This document shows, piece by piece, positions 19,786-27,806 of a stretch of 64,000 nt of DNA (positions are counted from its first letter, which is position 1; every line of letters starts with the position of its first letter). Under the pieces are notes generated by a model, which was not told where the DNA came from, made no database searches, and saw nothing but the letters and a program-made list of their open reading frames with translations. Source of the DNA: Sphingomonas sp. Y57 (GTDB lineage: Bacteria; Pseudomonadota; Alphaproteobacteria; Sphingomonadales; Sphingomonadaceae); assembly GCF_001015195.1 (NCBI RefSeq), contig NZ_LDES01000027.1:49442-113441 (forward strand), given 5' to 3'. The translations under genes and the position numbers were made by a program.

Positions 19786-21300
19786 TCAGCGCAGGGGAAG
19801 GGCGATGTCGAAGGCGATGGTCAGGCGCTCGCCGTCGCGGAACGGCCGGGTGCCGTGCCACATGGTCGAGGGGAAGAGGACGAGGCGGCCGGGCCGCGGC
19901 TCGACCGTCCGGTAGGGTTCGATCGGAAGACCGAGCTCGGCTTGCGGGCTGCCCAGGGTCAGCCAGCCGTCGGTTCCGCCGTCCCGCACTGCGTCGGGCA
20001 CCGTCAGGTAGAAGGCAGAGCTGATCAGTCCGGCCGGATGGACATGGTTGGCGTGATGTCCTTCGCCGGTCAGCCGCACCGACCAGGAACCCGCAAAGCG
20101 CGGACGTGTCGTGCGGCCATAGGCCCGGAGCGGATGACGGGGATCGGGATCGGGGAGTTGGGCGATATGGGTTGACACCGCGTCGAGGATCGCCGCGCGC
20201 AATGCACGGATCTCGGGCTCGATCCGGCTGAACAGCGGGCCGTCGGTCTGGGTGCCGCCGCGCACCGACTGGTCGAGATGCTCGCCCCGGGCGCGATGCA
20301 GTCCGCGTACGACCTCGCTGAGTCGATCGAGATCGGGGATGCGATCCGCCAGGTCGATTACCCGGACGAAGGCGGGATCATCCTCCAGCCAGGCGGCGCG
20401 CGGGTCATCCGCCAGTCGCCAGGCGATCGCGGCATAGGGCCACATGCCGCGCCGGTCGCCCTGCGGGCTCGCCCAGCGGTCGATGATCGGCAGTGCCGCG
20501 TCGATCCGCTGGTTGCGCAGCAAATGGCGGATGTGGCGGACCGCGACCGACAGGTCGTCGGCGCGGGTCAGCAGCTCGAACAGCCGGTCGGCTTCGGCGA
20601 CGGCTCCGGTCTCCGACAGGGCAGTCGCCTCGTTCGCGGTGAAGGTGAGCTGCTGGCCGAGCGCCGCGCGGCCGCGCCGGACCGCGTCGAGCACCGCGTC
20701 ATGGCGCCCGGCATTGACCAGCGCGCTGAGCAGGATGCGCCACAGGGTGAGGTCGCCTGGATGGGTGGCGAGGGTCCGCTCGACCAGCTCGGTGGCCCGC
20801 TCGCGCTCGCCCATCATCCAGCGGAGCTGGATCAGCCGGTCATGGCCGGGATACCAGCCGGGATGCTGCGCGAGCAGCGCTTCGATCTCGGTTATGGCTC
20901 GAGCGGCATCGCCGGCCGCGACACGGGCGGCGGCACGGCCGAGCAGCAGATCGCCATTGACTGGTGCCAGGGCGATCGCCGCCTCGAACAGGTCGACTGC
21001 CTCAAGCCCCGCTTCCAGCGCCACCTGCGCGCGCCCCTGCGCGATGCTGGGGTCGGATGGAGCCGCCTTTGCCGCCGCGTTGAATGCGGGAAGCGCCTTG
21101 TCATGCTCGCCGAGCGCGCGGTGGAGCAGGCCGGTCCATTGCCACAGCCGGGCATTGCCACGATGCCGCTCGGCCGCGGAAGTGACGAGCGGTAACGCCA
21201 CCTCCTCCGCCTCCGTATCGAGCGCGGCCGACGCGAGCTCCTCGGCGGCGGCGGCATCGGACGGGCGCAGCTTCAGCCGGGCCAGCAGATCATCGATCAT
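19786..21300 (-). CDS. TPR protein with C-terminal 2OG-Fe(II) oxygenase-like domain
   Basis: This protein of about 504 residues has an N-terminal TPR solenoid (to about residue 330) and a C-terminal putative 2OG-Fe(II) oxygenase domain. The iron-binding pattern is HANHVHP followed by the distal His in STMWHGTRPF, with a downstream Arg (GERLTIAFD) fit to bind 2-oxoglutarate. Such enzymes hydroxylate proteins or small molecules. A GTG at 21306 that overlaps the upstream stop (GTGA) is an alternative start two codons earlier. It is coupled to both neighbours. Confidence 0.85.
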   Translation of the reverse strand: MIDDLLARLKLRPSDAAAAEELASAALDTEAEEVALPLVTSAAERHRGNARLWQWTGLLHRALGEHDKALPAFNAAAKAAPSDPSIAQGRAQVALEAGLEAVDLFEAAIALAPVNGDLLLGRAAARVAAGDAARAITEIEALLAQHPGWYPGHDRLIQLRWMMGERERATELVERTLATHPGDLTLWRILLSALVNAGRHDAVLDAVRRGRAALGQQLTFTANEATALSETGAVAEADRLFELLTRADDLSVAVRHIRHLLRNQRIDAALPIIDRWASPQGDRRGMWPYAAIAWRLADDPRAAWLEDDPAFVRVIDLADRIPDLDRLSEVVRGLHRARGEHLDQSVRGGTQTDGPLFSRIEPEIRALRAAILDAVSTHIAQLPDPDPRHPLRAYGRTTRPRFAGSWSVRLTGEGHHANHVHPAGLISSAFYLTVPDAVRDGGTDGWLTLGSPQAELGLPIEPYRTVEPRPGRLVLFPSTMWHGTRPFRDGERLTIAFDIALPLR

Positions 21301-21302
21301 CG

Positions 21303-22469
21303 TCACAGTCCCTGCGCCACGACGCCGGCCTCGGCTTCGAGCAGTGCCGTCACCGCCGCCCGCTCGGCCATGGTCAATCCCGGATGCCAGACATCGATGA
21401 TCAGGATCACGCGCAGGGCATCGCTCGGGTTGCTCGCCTCATGCTCGATCGTGTCGTCGAATATCCAGGCTTCGCCGCGCTTCCACGGCCGCGTTTCCGC
21501 GCCCACCCGAAAGTTGCAGCCGGCGGGGACGATCAGCGGCAGGTGGCAGACCAGGCGGGTGTTGGCGACGCCGTGATGCGGGGGAATGCTCGTCCCCGGT
21601 GCCAGCAGCGAGAACATCGCATTGGGAGAGCAGCCGCCGATCCGGGGTTGCGGGAAGCCCGCGATCAACGCCATCGTCCGCGGGCAATGACGTGCATTCG
21701 CCTCGATCCGGCGGCCATATTGCCACAGATGGATCGCGGTCCAGTCGCGGTTGTGGTTGAGCGCCTTCCACTGCGCCAGCGGAGCGCCGTCGGGATACTG
21801 GATATAGGGGACCAGCTCGGCCCGCTCAGTGGCCGCGACCGCCTCGAACTCGGACTGGATCACGTCCGTCGCGGCTTCCAGTTCGGCGAGCCAGGGGAAC
21901 AGGCTGCGGTCGTGGAACTCGCGTTCGACAAGGCCTGGGAAATGGAAATGCGTCGGCTCGGCGTGCCAGACTCGGGTGCGGCGCAGCGTGTTGCTGCGGA
22001 AGCGCGCGATGCGAGCGGCCTCTTCGTCGTCGGCCTGCGCTTCGGCGGCGGCCATCGCGGTGGCGAGCCTCGCCTCCTTCGCGGCGATCCAGCGGTCGCG
22101 GAGCCCTTCGCCGCGCTGCACGGCGGCGGCGAGCTGGGGGTTGGCGATCGACGCCGGCTTCTGCGCCAGCGCCTGGGCATAGGCCTCCCCGGCATCGTCC
22201 TGGCCGAGCTGCTCCTTCAGGCCGGCCCGGAGCATCAGCGCCATGAAGTCGAGCGGAGAGAGAGCGAGCGCCGCGCCGACCGCCTCGAGCGCGGCGAGGG
22301 GATTGCGCGCCGCGCGATGGAGCGCCGCCCGCTTGAGGTGGAGATCGAAGCTGCCCGGCTCGACCGCGGCCGCCTGGTCGAGCAGCGCCAGCGCCTCTCC
22401 CAGCGCCCCCCGGGCCGCGGCGGCGTCGGCGGACCGCTGCAGTTCGGCGGACGGGGAGGAGGAAGCCAT
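21303..22469 (-). CDS. TPR protein with aspartyl/asparaginyl beta-hydroxylase domain
   Basis: This 388-residue protein has an N-terminal TPR-like helical region of about 180 residues, then an Asp/Asn beta-hydroxylase (AspH, cupin-type) domain. The iron ligands are in PPHHGVANTRLVCHLPL and DDTIEHEASN, and a basic residue near the end (ALRVILIIDVWHP) would bind 2-oxoglutarate. Such domains hydroxylate Asp/Asn side chains in proteins. The ATG at 22469 follows GGAGGAGGAA... on the minus strand ahead of MASSSPSAEL; longer frames run back into the terminator and receptor gene and are rejected. Confidence 0.87.
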   Translation of the reverse strand: MASSSPSAELQRSADAAAARGALGEALALLDQAAAVEPGSFDLHLKRAALHRAARNPLAALEAVGAALALSPLDFMALMLRAGLKEQLGQDDAGEAYAQALAQKPASIANPQLAAAVQRGEGLRDRWIAAKEARLATAMAAAEAQADDEEAARIARFRSNTLRRTRVWHAEPTHFHFPGLVEREFHDRSLFPWLAELEAATDVIQSEFEAVAATERAELVPYIQYPDGAPLAQWKALNHNRDWTAIHLWQYGRRIEANARHCPRTMALIAGFPQPRIGGCSPNAMFSLLAPGTSIPPHHGVANTRLVCHLPLIVPAGCNFRVGAETRPWKRGEAWIFDDTIEHEASNPSDALRVILIIDVWHPGLTMAERAAVTALLEAEAGVVAQGL

Positions 22470-22496
22470 GGCGGACACTTTAGGTTGAAGGCCGCC

Positions 22497-22532
22497 AAAA
22501 GAAAGAGGCGGCGGGGTTGCCCCCACCGCCTC
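22497..22532 (-). terminator. Intrinsic terminator after the TonB-dependent receptor
   Basis: On the minus strand GAGGCGGTGGGGG-CAA-CCCCGCCGCCTC forms a strong stem, followed by TTTCTTTT. It lies between the receptor stop and the hydroxylase gene, so it probably limits read-through into the three enzyme genes. Confidence 0.8.
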
Positions 22533-22552
22533 CTCTGGCGTCAGCCCAACGA

Positions 22553-25500
22553 TCAGAAGTTGAGCGTGATGCCGGCGTAGATGTAGCGACCCATCGAGTC
22601 GTACACGTTCGGGAAGGTGTTGCCCGAACAGAACACCGCGGTGCAGGCGTTGATGACCGACGACGTGCCGTTCGCACCGATGATCGGCGGATCGTTGTCG
22701 AGCAGGTTCTGGACGCCCAGACGGAAGGTGTAGGAGTCGTTCAGGTTGAAGGTCGCGGCGAGGTCGAAATAGCTCTCGGCCTTGATCTTCCGGTTGAAGG
22801 GCGAGAAGACCCCGTTCAGCGTGGTGTTCGAGCTGGACCGGTCGAGCTTGACGTCGCCGAAGTAACGCCATGCGAGCGACAGGCCGAAGCCGTTCTCCAT
22901 GTTGTAGGTCACGCGGGCCTTGTGGCGCCACTTGGGAGCCGGCGTGCCGCAGACCAGGCCATAATAGCCGGCGCAGTCATAAGCCGCGACGCCCGGGATG
23001 CCGGTATCGGTCTTGAACTTGTCAAGATAGGTACCCTGCAGGTTGAACGACAGCGAGTTGGCGCCGAGGCGGGTCGAGTAGTTCACGCCGACGTCGACAC
23101 CGCGCGTCTTGACGCTGCCGATGTTCCGGTTGAGGTCCTCGATATAGCCGTTGGCCGAACGCCACAGCGAGCCGGTGGCGTCGCGATGGATCAGCGAGCA
23201 GAAGGTCGGATCGCCGGTGTTGATGCACTGTTGGATCGACACGTCCTGGCCATAGGTGCCGATGTTGTTGGTCACCTTGATGTCGTAGCCGTCGATCGTG
23301 GCGCTGAAACCACGGAAGAAGCTCGGCTGGAAGACCAGGCCGATCGTCTTGGTGGTCGACTTCTCCGGCTTCAGGTTCGGGTTGCCGCCGATCAGGCCGT
23401 TGAACTGGCCCGCCGGGTTGCCCGCGACCGGATAGTTGCCCACCGGCAGGCCGGTGAGGGCGCACTCGGCCGCCGTGGCCGAACCGTCGGCGCAGGGATC
23501 GCTGTTGCCGTTGAGGGCGACGCGAACCGGCGCGAACAGGTCCTGGACGTTCGGCGCGCGGACCGCACGGTTATAGCTGGCACGGAACTTCAGGTCCGAA
23601 ACCGGAGCGAAGCTCAGGGCGAGCTTGTACGTGTCGGTGTTGATGCCGGTGCTGTAGTGCGAATAGCGGTAGCCGCCTTCGACCGACAGTTCCTTGATGA
23701 AGCCGTCCTGGACGATCGGCAGCTGGAACTCGCCGAACACTTCCTTGACGTCGAACGAACCCTTGACCGGGAGCGTCGCCGCGCCCTGGCCGGTGAGGTC
23801 GCCGGTCTGGAACGCAACGTCGGTCTTCAGTTCGAGCGATTCCTTGCGGTACTCGACGCCGACGTTGATGCCGAGGCCCTGGTCCGCCCACGGAGTCTTC
23901 AGACCATATTCGCCGAGCGTGCCGGTGATGTTGGCGTTGAACACGCGCTCCTGCGTGTTGCCACGCTGGAAGCCCGGGGTCTGGACATAGCCCAGCGCGT
24001 CCTGGGTCACGCCGCCGAGCGAGAACATGTCGTACGGGCGGCAGTTGGTGTCGACGCCCGACACGAACACGCGGCAGGCCGGCAGGCCGGTGCGCGGATC
24101 GATGATGACGTCGATCGCGTTGTTCAGGCGCGACGCCGAGAACTCGTTCAGATAGGTCTCGGAGAAGTTGGTGCGGCCGAACACATAGGAGGTGTCGTAC
24201 GACCAGGCCGGGCTGATCTCGCCGCGCATGCCGCCGACGATGCGGAAGCTGGTGTGCTGCAGGTCGTCCTGGCGCGGACCGCCCTCGACGTTGCGGCGCA
24301 GCGCCTGGAGGAAGCCACGATTGTACTGGTTGCCGGTGACCGGGTCGAAGAAGGTCAGCGGGGTGTTCGGATACATCGGATCGCTGCCGTCATCGACCAG
24401 CGGGAAGCCGGTTTCGGTCAGGCGGGTCACCAGATTGTCCCGGGCGCAGGCGATTGCGAGCTGCTGCGGCGAGAGCAGCGGGTTGTCGCAGTTGACGCTC
24501 AGCGTGTTGCCGAAGTTACCCGATTCCGCGATCTGGGCGATCGTGCGATCGTCCATGAACATCGCTTCCATGTACGGATGGAAGGCCGGGCTGATCTCAT
24601 AATCGGCGAAGACGCCGGCGGTGTAGCGTTCGTCCGGCCGCTGGAAATAGTTCAGCGGGGCGAAGTTGTACGGCGTGAAGCCCGGCTGGAAGGTGCGGTT
24701 CGCACCGATCTGGTAGGTGTTCGACGCCCAGTCGAAGAAGGTGCCGTTCGGCGAGGTGGCCGAACCGCCGCAGCTCACGGCGCCGGCGGCGCTGACCTGC
24801 GAGGCGCACGACGAATAGTCATACTTGTTCTGCGTGACCGCCTTCAGCTTGCGGTAGCCGGCATAGGCCATGAAGTGACCCTGGTCGTCGTCGCCGAACT
24901 TGCCGCCAAAGGCGACCGTGAGGTCGATCGTGCCACCGTTGACGGTGTTGCCCTTAGGGAAGGGGAAACCGCGCGCGGCGTGAGCAGCCTCGAGGGTGCT
25001 GTTGCTGTTGCTGTGCTGGTAGAGGCTGTACTGGCCGTCGATCTTGAACCCTTCGAAGTCGGTGTCCATGATGAAGTTGACGACGCCGGCGACCGCGTCC
25101 GAACCATAGGTCGACGAGGCGCCGCCGGTCAGCACTTCGACGTTCTTGACGAGCGCGGCCGGGATGAAGTTGAGGTCGGCGGCCGACGAGGTCGGGTCGC
25201 CCGGCATCAGGCGGCGGCCGTTGATCAGGACGAGCGTGCGCTCGGAGCCCAGGTTGCGCAGGTTGACGGTGGCGGTGCCGGTCGCGCCGTTGGCGAGGTT
25301 GCCGCCCTGGTCGCCGAACACCTGCGGCAGGCTGTTGAGGAGGTCCTCGGTGCGGGTCGTGCCCTGCAGCTTGATCTCCTGGCTGCCGACGACGGTGACG
25401 GGCGCGGCGCTGGTCAGGTTCGGCTGCGGAATGCGCGAGCCGGTGACGATGATGACCTGCCCCTCTTCCTCGGCGGCGGGAGCGCCCTGCGCGAACGCGG

Positions 25501-25585
25501 GCGCGCTCGCGAAAGCCGCGATGCTCAGCGCAACAGCGCTGCAGCCCAGCCCGAATTGGCTGACCTTGTTGAATTTAGTGATCAC
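22553..25585 (-). CDS. Large TonB-dependent outer-membrane receptor
   Basis: This receptor of about 1010 residues has a signal peptide ending near APAFAQ, then an Ala/Glu-rich spacer (GAPAAEEEGQ) and the TonB-box-like VIIVTGSRIPQP. The plug follows (GTTRTEDLLNSLPQVF, NLRNLGSERTLVLINGRRL) and a long beta-barrel ends in the aromatic-terminal GRYIYAGITLNF. It is the sphingomonad type without an obvious FecA-like signalling domain. The start is GTG at 25585, preceded by AAAGGGACTGGAAA; the upstream ATG at 25675 lacks such a site. The substrate is unknown. Three TPR enzyme genes follow. Confidence 0.93.
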   Translation of the reverse strand: MITKFNKVSQFGLGCSAVALSIAAFASAPAFAQGAPAAEEEGQVIIVTGSRIPQPNLTSAAPVTVVGSQEIKLQGTTRTEDLLNSLPQVFGDQGGNLANGATGTATVNLRNLGSERTLVLINGRRLMPGDPTSSAADLNFIPAALVKNVEVLTGGASSTYGSDAVAGVVNFIMDTDFEGFKIDGQYSLYQHSNSNSTLEAAHAARGFPFPKGNTVNGGTIDLTVAFGGKFGDDDQGHFMAYAGYRKLKAVTQNKYDYSSCASQVSAAGAVSCGGSATSPNGTFFDWASNTYQIGANRTFQPGFTPYNFAPLNYFQRPDERYTAGVFADYEISPAFHPYMEAMFMDDRTIAQIAESGNFGNTLSVNCDNPLLSPQQLAIACARDNLVTRLTETGFPLVDDGSDPMYPNTPLTFFDPVTGNQYNRGFLQALRRNVEGGPRQDDLQHTSFRIVGGMRGEISPAWSYDTSYVFGRTNFSETYLNEFSASRLNNAIDVIIDPRTGLPACRVFVSGVDTNCRPYDMFSLGGVTQDALGYVQTPGFQRGNTQERVFNANITGTLGEYGLKTPWADQGLGINVGVEYRKESLELKTDVAFQTGDLTGQGAATLPVKGSFDVKEVFGEFQLPIVQDGFIKELSVEGGYRYSHYSTGINTDTYKLALSFAPVSDLKFRASYNRAVRAPNVQDLFAPVRVALNGNSDPCADGSATAAECALTGLPVGNYPVAGNPAGQFNGLIGGNPNLKPEKSTTKTIGLVFQPSFFRGFSATIDGYDIKVTNNIGTYGQDVSIQQCINTGDPTFCSLIHRDATGSLWRSANGYIEDLNRNIGSVKTRGVDVGVNYSTRLGANSLSFNLQGTYLDKFKTDTGIPGVAAYDCAGYYGLVCGTPAPKWRHKARVTYNMENGFGLSLAWRYFGDVKLDRSSSNTTLNGVFSPFNRKIKAESYFDLAATFNLNDSYTFRLGVQNLLDNDPPIIGANGTSSVINACTAVFCSGNTFPNVYDSMGRYIYAGITLNF

Positions 25586-25795
25586 TTTCCAGTCCCTTTT
25601 CTGGAGTGAGCGGGGCCGATTTTGCGTCCCGCGCTCAACCTTCCTGGAGGGATGAGGGCGCTGGCACACCATCATCCGCCCATGAAGGCATGGTGCAGAT
25701 GTGCAAGAAATGCGATCAGGCTGTAAAGCGCAGGTTCATCCGCGGGACATGTTGCGGCCGTGTTGTCGTATTTATGCAACAGTCGCGAAATCTCG

Positions 25796-25826
25796 TTGCT
25801 TTGTTACCGCTGGGGATGGTTATAAT
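25796..25826 (+). promoter_or_regulatory. Candidate sigma-70 promoter of the exported protein gene
   Basis: A perfect TATAAT at 25821-25826 is preceded by TTGCTT at 25796-25801 with a long 19-base spacer. The downstream ATG is at 25850 behind AGGAGA. The -10 box is convincing; the -35 is weak. Confidence 0.35.
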
Positions 25827-25849
25827 GTTTCAACATCAGGAGAATAGCG

Positions 25850-26386
25850 ATGGTCGGGGCGCGCAAAATCGGTGTCATTCTCGCTGCGGCCCTTGCCGTT
25901 ACGGCGCCAGCGTCGGCGGAAAAGACGCATGAGCGGCCCGAACTGTTCCGAAACCTCCTGAACTGCCGCGCCATCGCCGACAATACGGCCCGGCTCGCTT
26001 GCTACGACCAGTCGACCAGCGCGCTCGAACAGGCCGAGGCGAAGAAGGATCTGGTGGTCGTGGATCGCAAGGAAATCCGCGAGACTCGCAAGTCGCTGTT
26101 CGGCTTCACCCTGCCCAAGATCGGCCTTTTCGGTGGCGGCGACAAGGAGGACGGCGACGACAAGGACGCCGTCACCGAGCTGCAGAGCAGCGTTCAGGCG
26201 GCGCGCATGATCAGTGGCGGCAACTGGTCGCTCAGCCTGGTCGAGGGCGGCACCTGGGAAACGATGAGCGCGCTCAACGACGCGCCCCGTTCGGGCGACA
26301 AGGTCCGCATCAAGAAAGCGTCGCTCGGCAGCTATCTCGGCCAGGTCGGCATTAATCGCGGCGTGCGTTTTCGCCGGGTGGAATAG
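25850..26386 (+). CDS. Exported conserved hypothetical protein
   Basis: This 178-residue protein has a signal peptide (cleavage after APASAE near residue 24). The mature N terminus contains NLLNCRAIADNTARLACYD, a two-cysteine motif seen in several periplasmic families including type VI-associated VasI-like proteins. A Lys/Asp-rich linker (GGGDKEDGDDKD) precedes a beta-rich C-terminal half. No secretion genes adjoin, so no function is assigned. It is divergent from the TonB-dependent receptor. A REP-like hairpin follows the stop. Confidence 0.8.
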   Translation: MVGARKIGVILAAALAVTAPASAEKTHERPELFRNLLNCRAIADNTARLACYDQSTSALEQAEAKKDLVVVDRKEIRETRKSLFGFTLPKIGLFGGGDKEDGDDKDAVTELQSSVQAARMISGGNWSLSLVEGGTWETMSALNDAPRSGDKVRIKKASLGSYLGQVGINRGVRFRRVE

Positions 26387-26400
26387 AGGTTGGTTTCCCC

Positions 26401-26488
26401 GTCATCCCGGCGGAGGCCGGGATCTCGGAAGAGGGGAGATGGGGTCGAGGCTGGAGCCGCCGGAGATGCCGGCCTCCGCCGGCATGAC
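26401..26488. repeat. REP-like hairpin (copy 2)
   Basis: The arms 26401-26426 (GTCATCCCGGCGGAGGCCGG, then GATCTC) and 26463-26488 pair at 24 of 26 positions. The centre GGGGAGATGGGGTCGAGGC matches that of the copy at 995-1082, so the whole 88-base unit is conserved. Confidence 0.8.
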
Positions 26489-26510
26489 GCCGACTTGATG
26501 AAAGGACACG

Positions 26511-26650
26511 GAGCCCGACGGGGCTCCGCAAGCGCGAACGTGCGCCCGAGCTCCGTGCTCGCCAGCATTCCGCGCTGGCTGCGCCGTCGCTTATGCGAGG
26601 TAGCCAAGCGAGGCGGATGCCTCGCGCCCGGCGCCTGAGGGCTGCCCGCG
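26511..26650. repeat. Element B, copy 2 (rearranged, inverted orientation)
   Basis: This stretch matches the reverse complement of the left half of the element at 11350-11639. It shares GGAGCCCGACGGGGCTCCGC, CAAGCGCGAACG, GCGCCCGAGCT, CTTATGCGAGGTAGCCAAG and GGCGCCTGAGG in the same order. A 36-base stretch with its own hairpin (CCAGCATTCCGCGCTGG) interrupts it. The partner arm is absent. It fills the convergent gap before the M23 gene end. Confidence 0.7.
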
Positions 26651-26670
26651 AAAGCGAGCCCGACAAACAA

Positions 26671-27570
26671 CTACTCTCCCATCGCGCCAGCGATGGGCGC
26701 CGGATCGATCCGCGCGTCGCGCCATTTGATCGCCCAGTGCATATGCGGGCCGGTAGCGCGGCCGGTCATGCCGATCGCGCCCAGCAGCTCGCCCTGCCTG
26801 ACCGCCTGCCCGACCTTCACGTCGATCCGGGAGAGGTGGAGGAAGGCGGAGTTGAGGCCCATGCCATGATCGATCATCAGCAGGTTGCCCTCCAGCGTGA
26901 AGGGTGCGGCGGCCGCGAGGATGACCACACCGTCGGCCGGGGCGACGATCGGCGTACCGGTCGGGCGCGCTACGTCGACTCCCGAATGATAGGCACCCGG
27001 CTCGCCGGCATAGATGCGCTGCGATCCGAACACGCCGCTGATCCGCCCGATGACTGGCCAGATGAAGCGCTGGCGCCATCCGCCGCTGCCGGTGTCGACC
27101 GCGCGGGCGGCGGCGATCTGCTCCAGTTCGACCTTGCGGCGGGCGAGGAATTCGGGGGTCGGGGTGGTACCGCGCGGCAGGGTCGGCAGCGACTCGATCT
27201 GCCAGCCGCGCGGCGAGACGGCGAGCGACCGGCGAAGGATCGCGCCGTCGGCGAGCCGCGCCTCGATCCGGGCGACTGGCGGGGCATCGCGGTCGAAGGC
27301 GACGATGAAGCGTCCGTCGGCGGCATGGCCGATCGGTATGCCGTCGAGCAACAGTGCGCTCGTGCCGGGCGGCACGATTCCCATCGCGAGCCCGCCCTGC
27401 TCGATCGCTCCCGAAAGGTGGAAGTCGGCGTTATCGACGACGCGCGGCGCCTGTGCGGGCGGCGGGACAGGCGCGGCCGGAGGGACCAGGGCCGGGGTGC
27501 AGCCGGCGAGCGGCAGAGCCAGCAGCGCCGCGCGCCAGCGGCCATGGCGGCCGCCTCGGGCCGATATCAA
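26671..27570 (-). CDS. M23-family peptidase lipoprotein
   Basis: This 299-residue protein has a lipoprotein signal (lipobox LPLAGC near residue 24) and a Pro/Ala-rich linker. The C-terminal M23 (LytM) domain shows YHSGVDVARPTGTPI (zinc His and Asp) and GPHMHW (HxH), so the metal site looks intact. It probably cleaves peptidoglycan cross-bridges at the envelope. Its start overlaps the stop of the DUF2093 gene by 4 bases (ATGA), suggesting coupling. Confidence 0.92.
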   Translation of the reverse strand: MISARGGRHGRWRAALLALPLAGCTPALVPPAAPVPPPAQAPRVVDNADFHLSGAIEQGGLAMGIVPPGTSALLLDGIPIGHAADGRFIVAFDRDAPPVARIEARLADGAILRRSLAVSPRGWQIESLPTLPRGTTPTPEFLARRKVELEQIAAARAVDTGSGGWRQRFIWPVIGRISGVFGSQRIYAGEPGAYHSGVDVARPTGTPIVAPADGVVILAAAAPFTLEGNLLMIDHGMGLNSAFLHLSRIDVKVGQAVRQGELLGAIGMTGRATGPHMHWAIKWRDARIDPAPIAGAMGE

Positions 27571-27764
27571 CCCTGCTGCTCCGCCTTCGTCGCCTCAACC
27601 GCACTGAGATAGGCTTCCTGCCGCGCGACGCTCCAGTAACGAAGTTCGTCGAGCGGGATCGCCGCCCCTGAGACCGCGCAGACGACATGGTCGCCCGACA
27701 CCAGCACCCGGAAGCCGTTGGCAAGATAGTTGAGCCGGGCCCGGCGGCCCGCGTTCATCAGCAT
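27567..27764 (-). CDS. DUF2093 domain-containing protein
   Basis: This 65-residue protein matches the alphaproteobacterial DUF2093 family: FRVLVSGDHVVCAVSG, then AIPLDELRYWSVARQEAY. The family is almost always near xseA, as here, where xseA lies 42 bases upstream on the same strand. The function is unknown. It is coupled to the M23 peptidase gene. Confidence 0.9.
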   Translation of the reverse strand: MLMNAGRRARLNYLANGFRVLVSGDHVVCAVSGAAIPLDELRYWSVARQEAYLSAVEATKAEQQG

Positions 27765-27806
27765 GACGATCTCCTCCGCCGCGCATATGGGCCTTCGCGG
27801 GCCGGA

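Noticed and set aside
22517..25609. A 1030-codon plus-strand open frame
   Set aside because: Antisense to the TonB-dependent receptor, which has signal peptide, plug and barrel in the minus frame.
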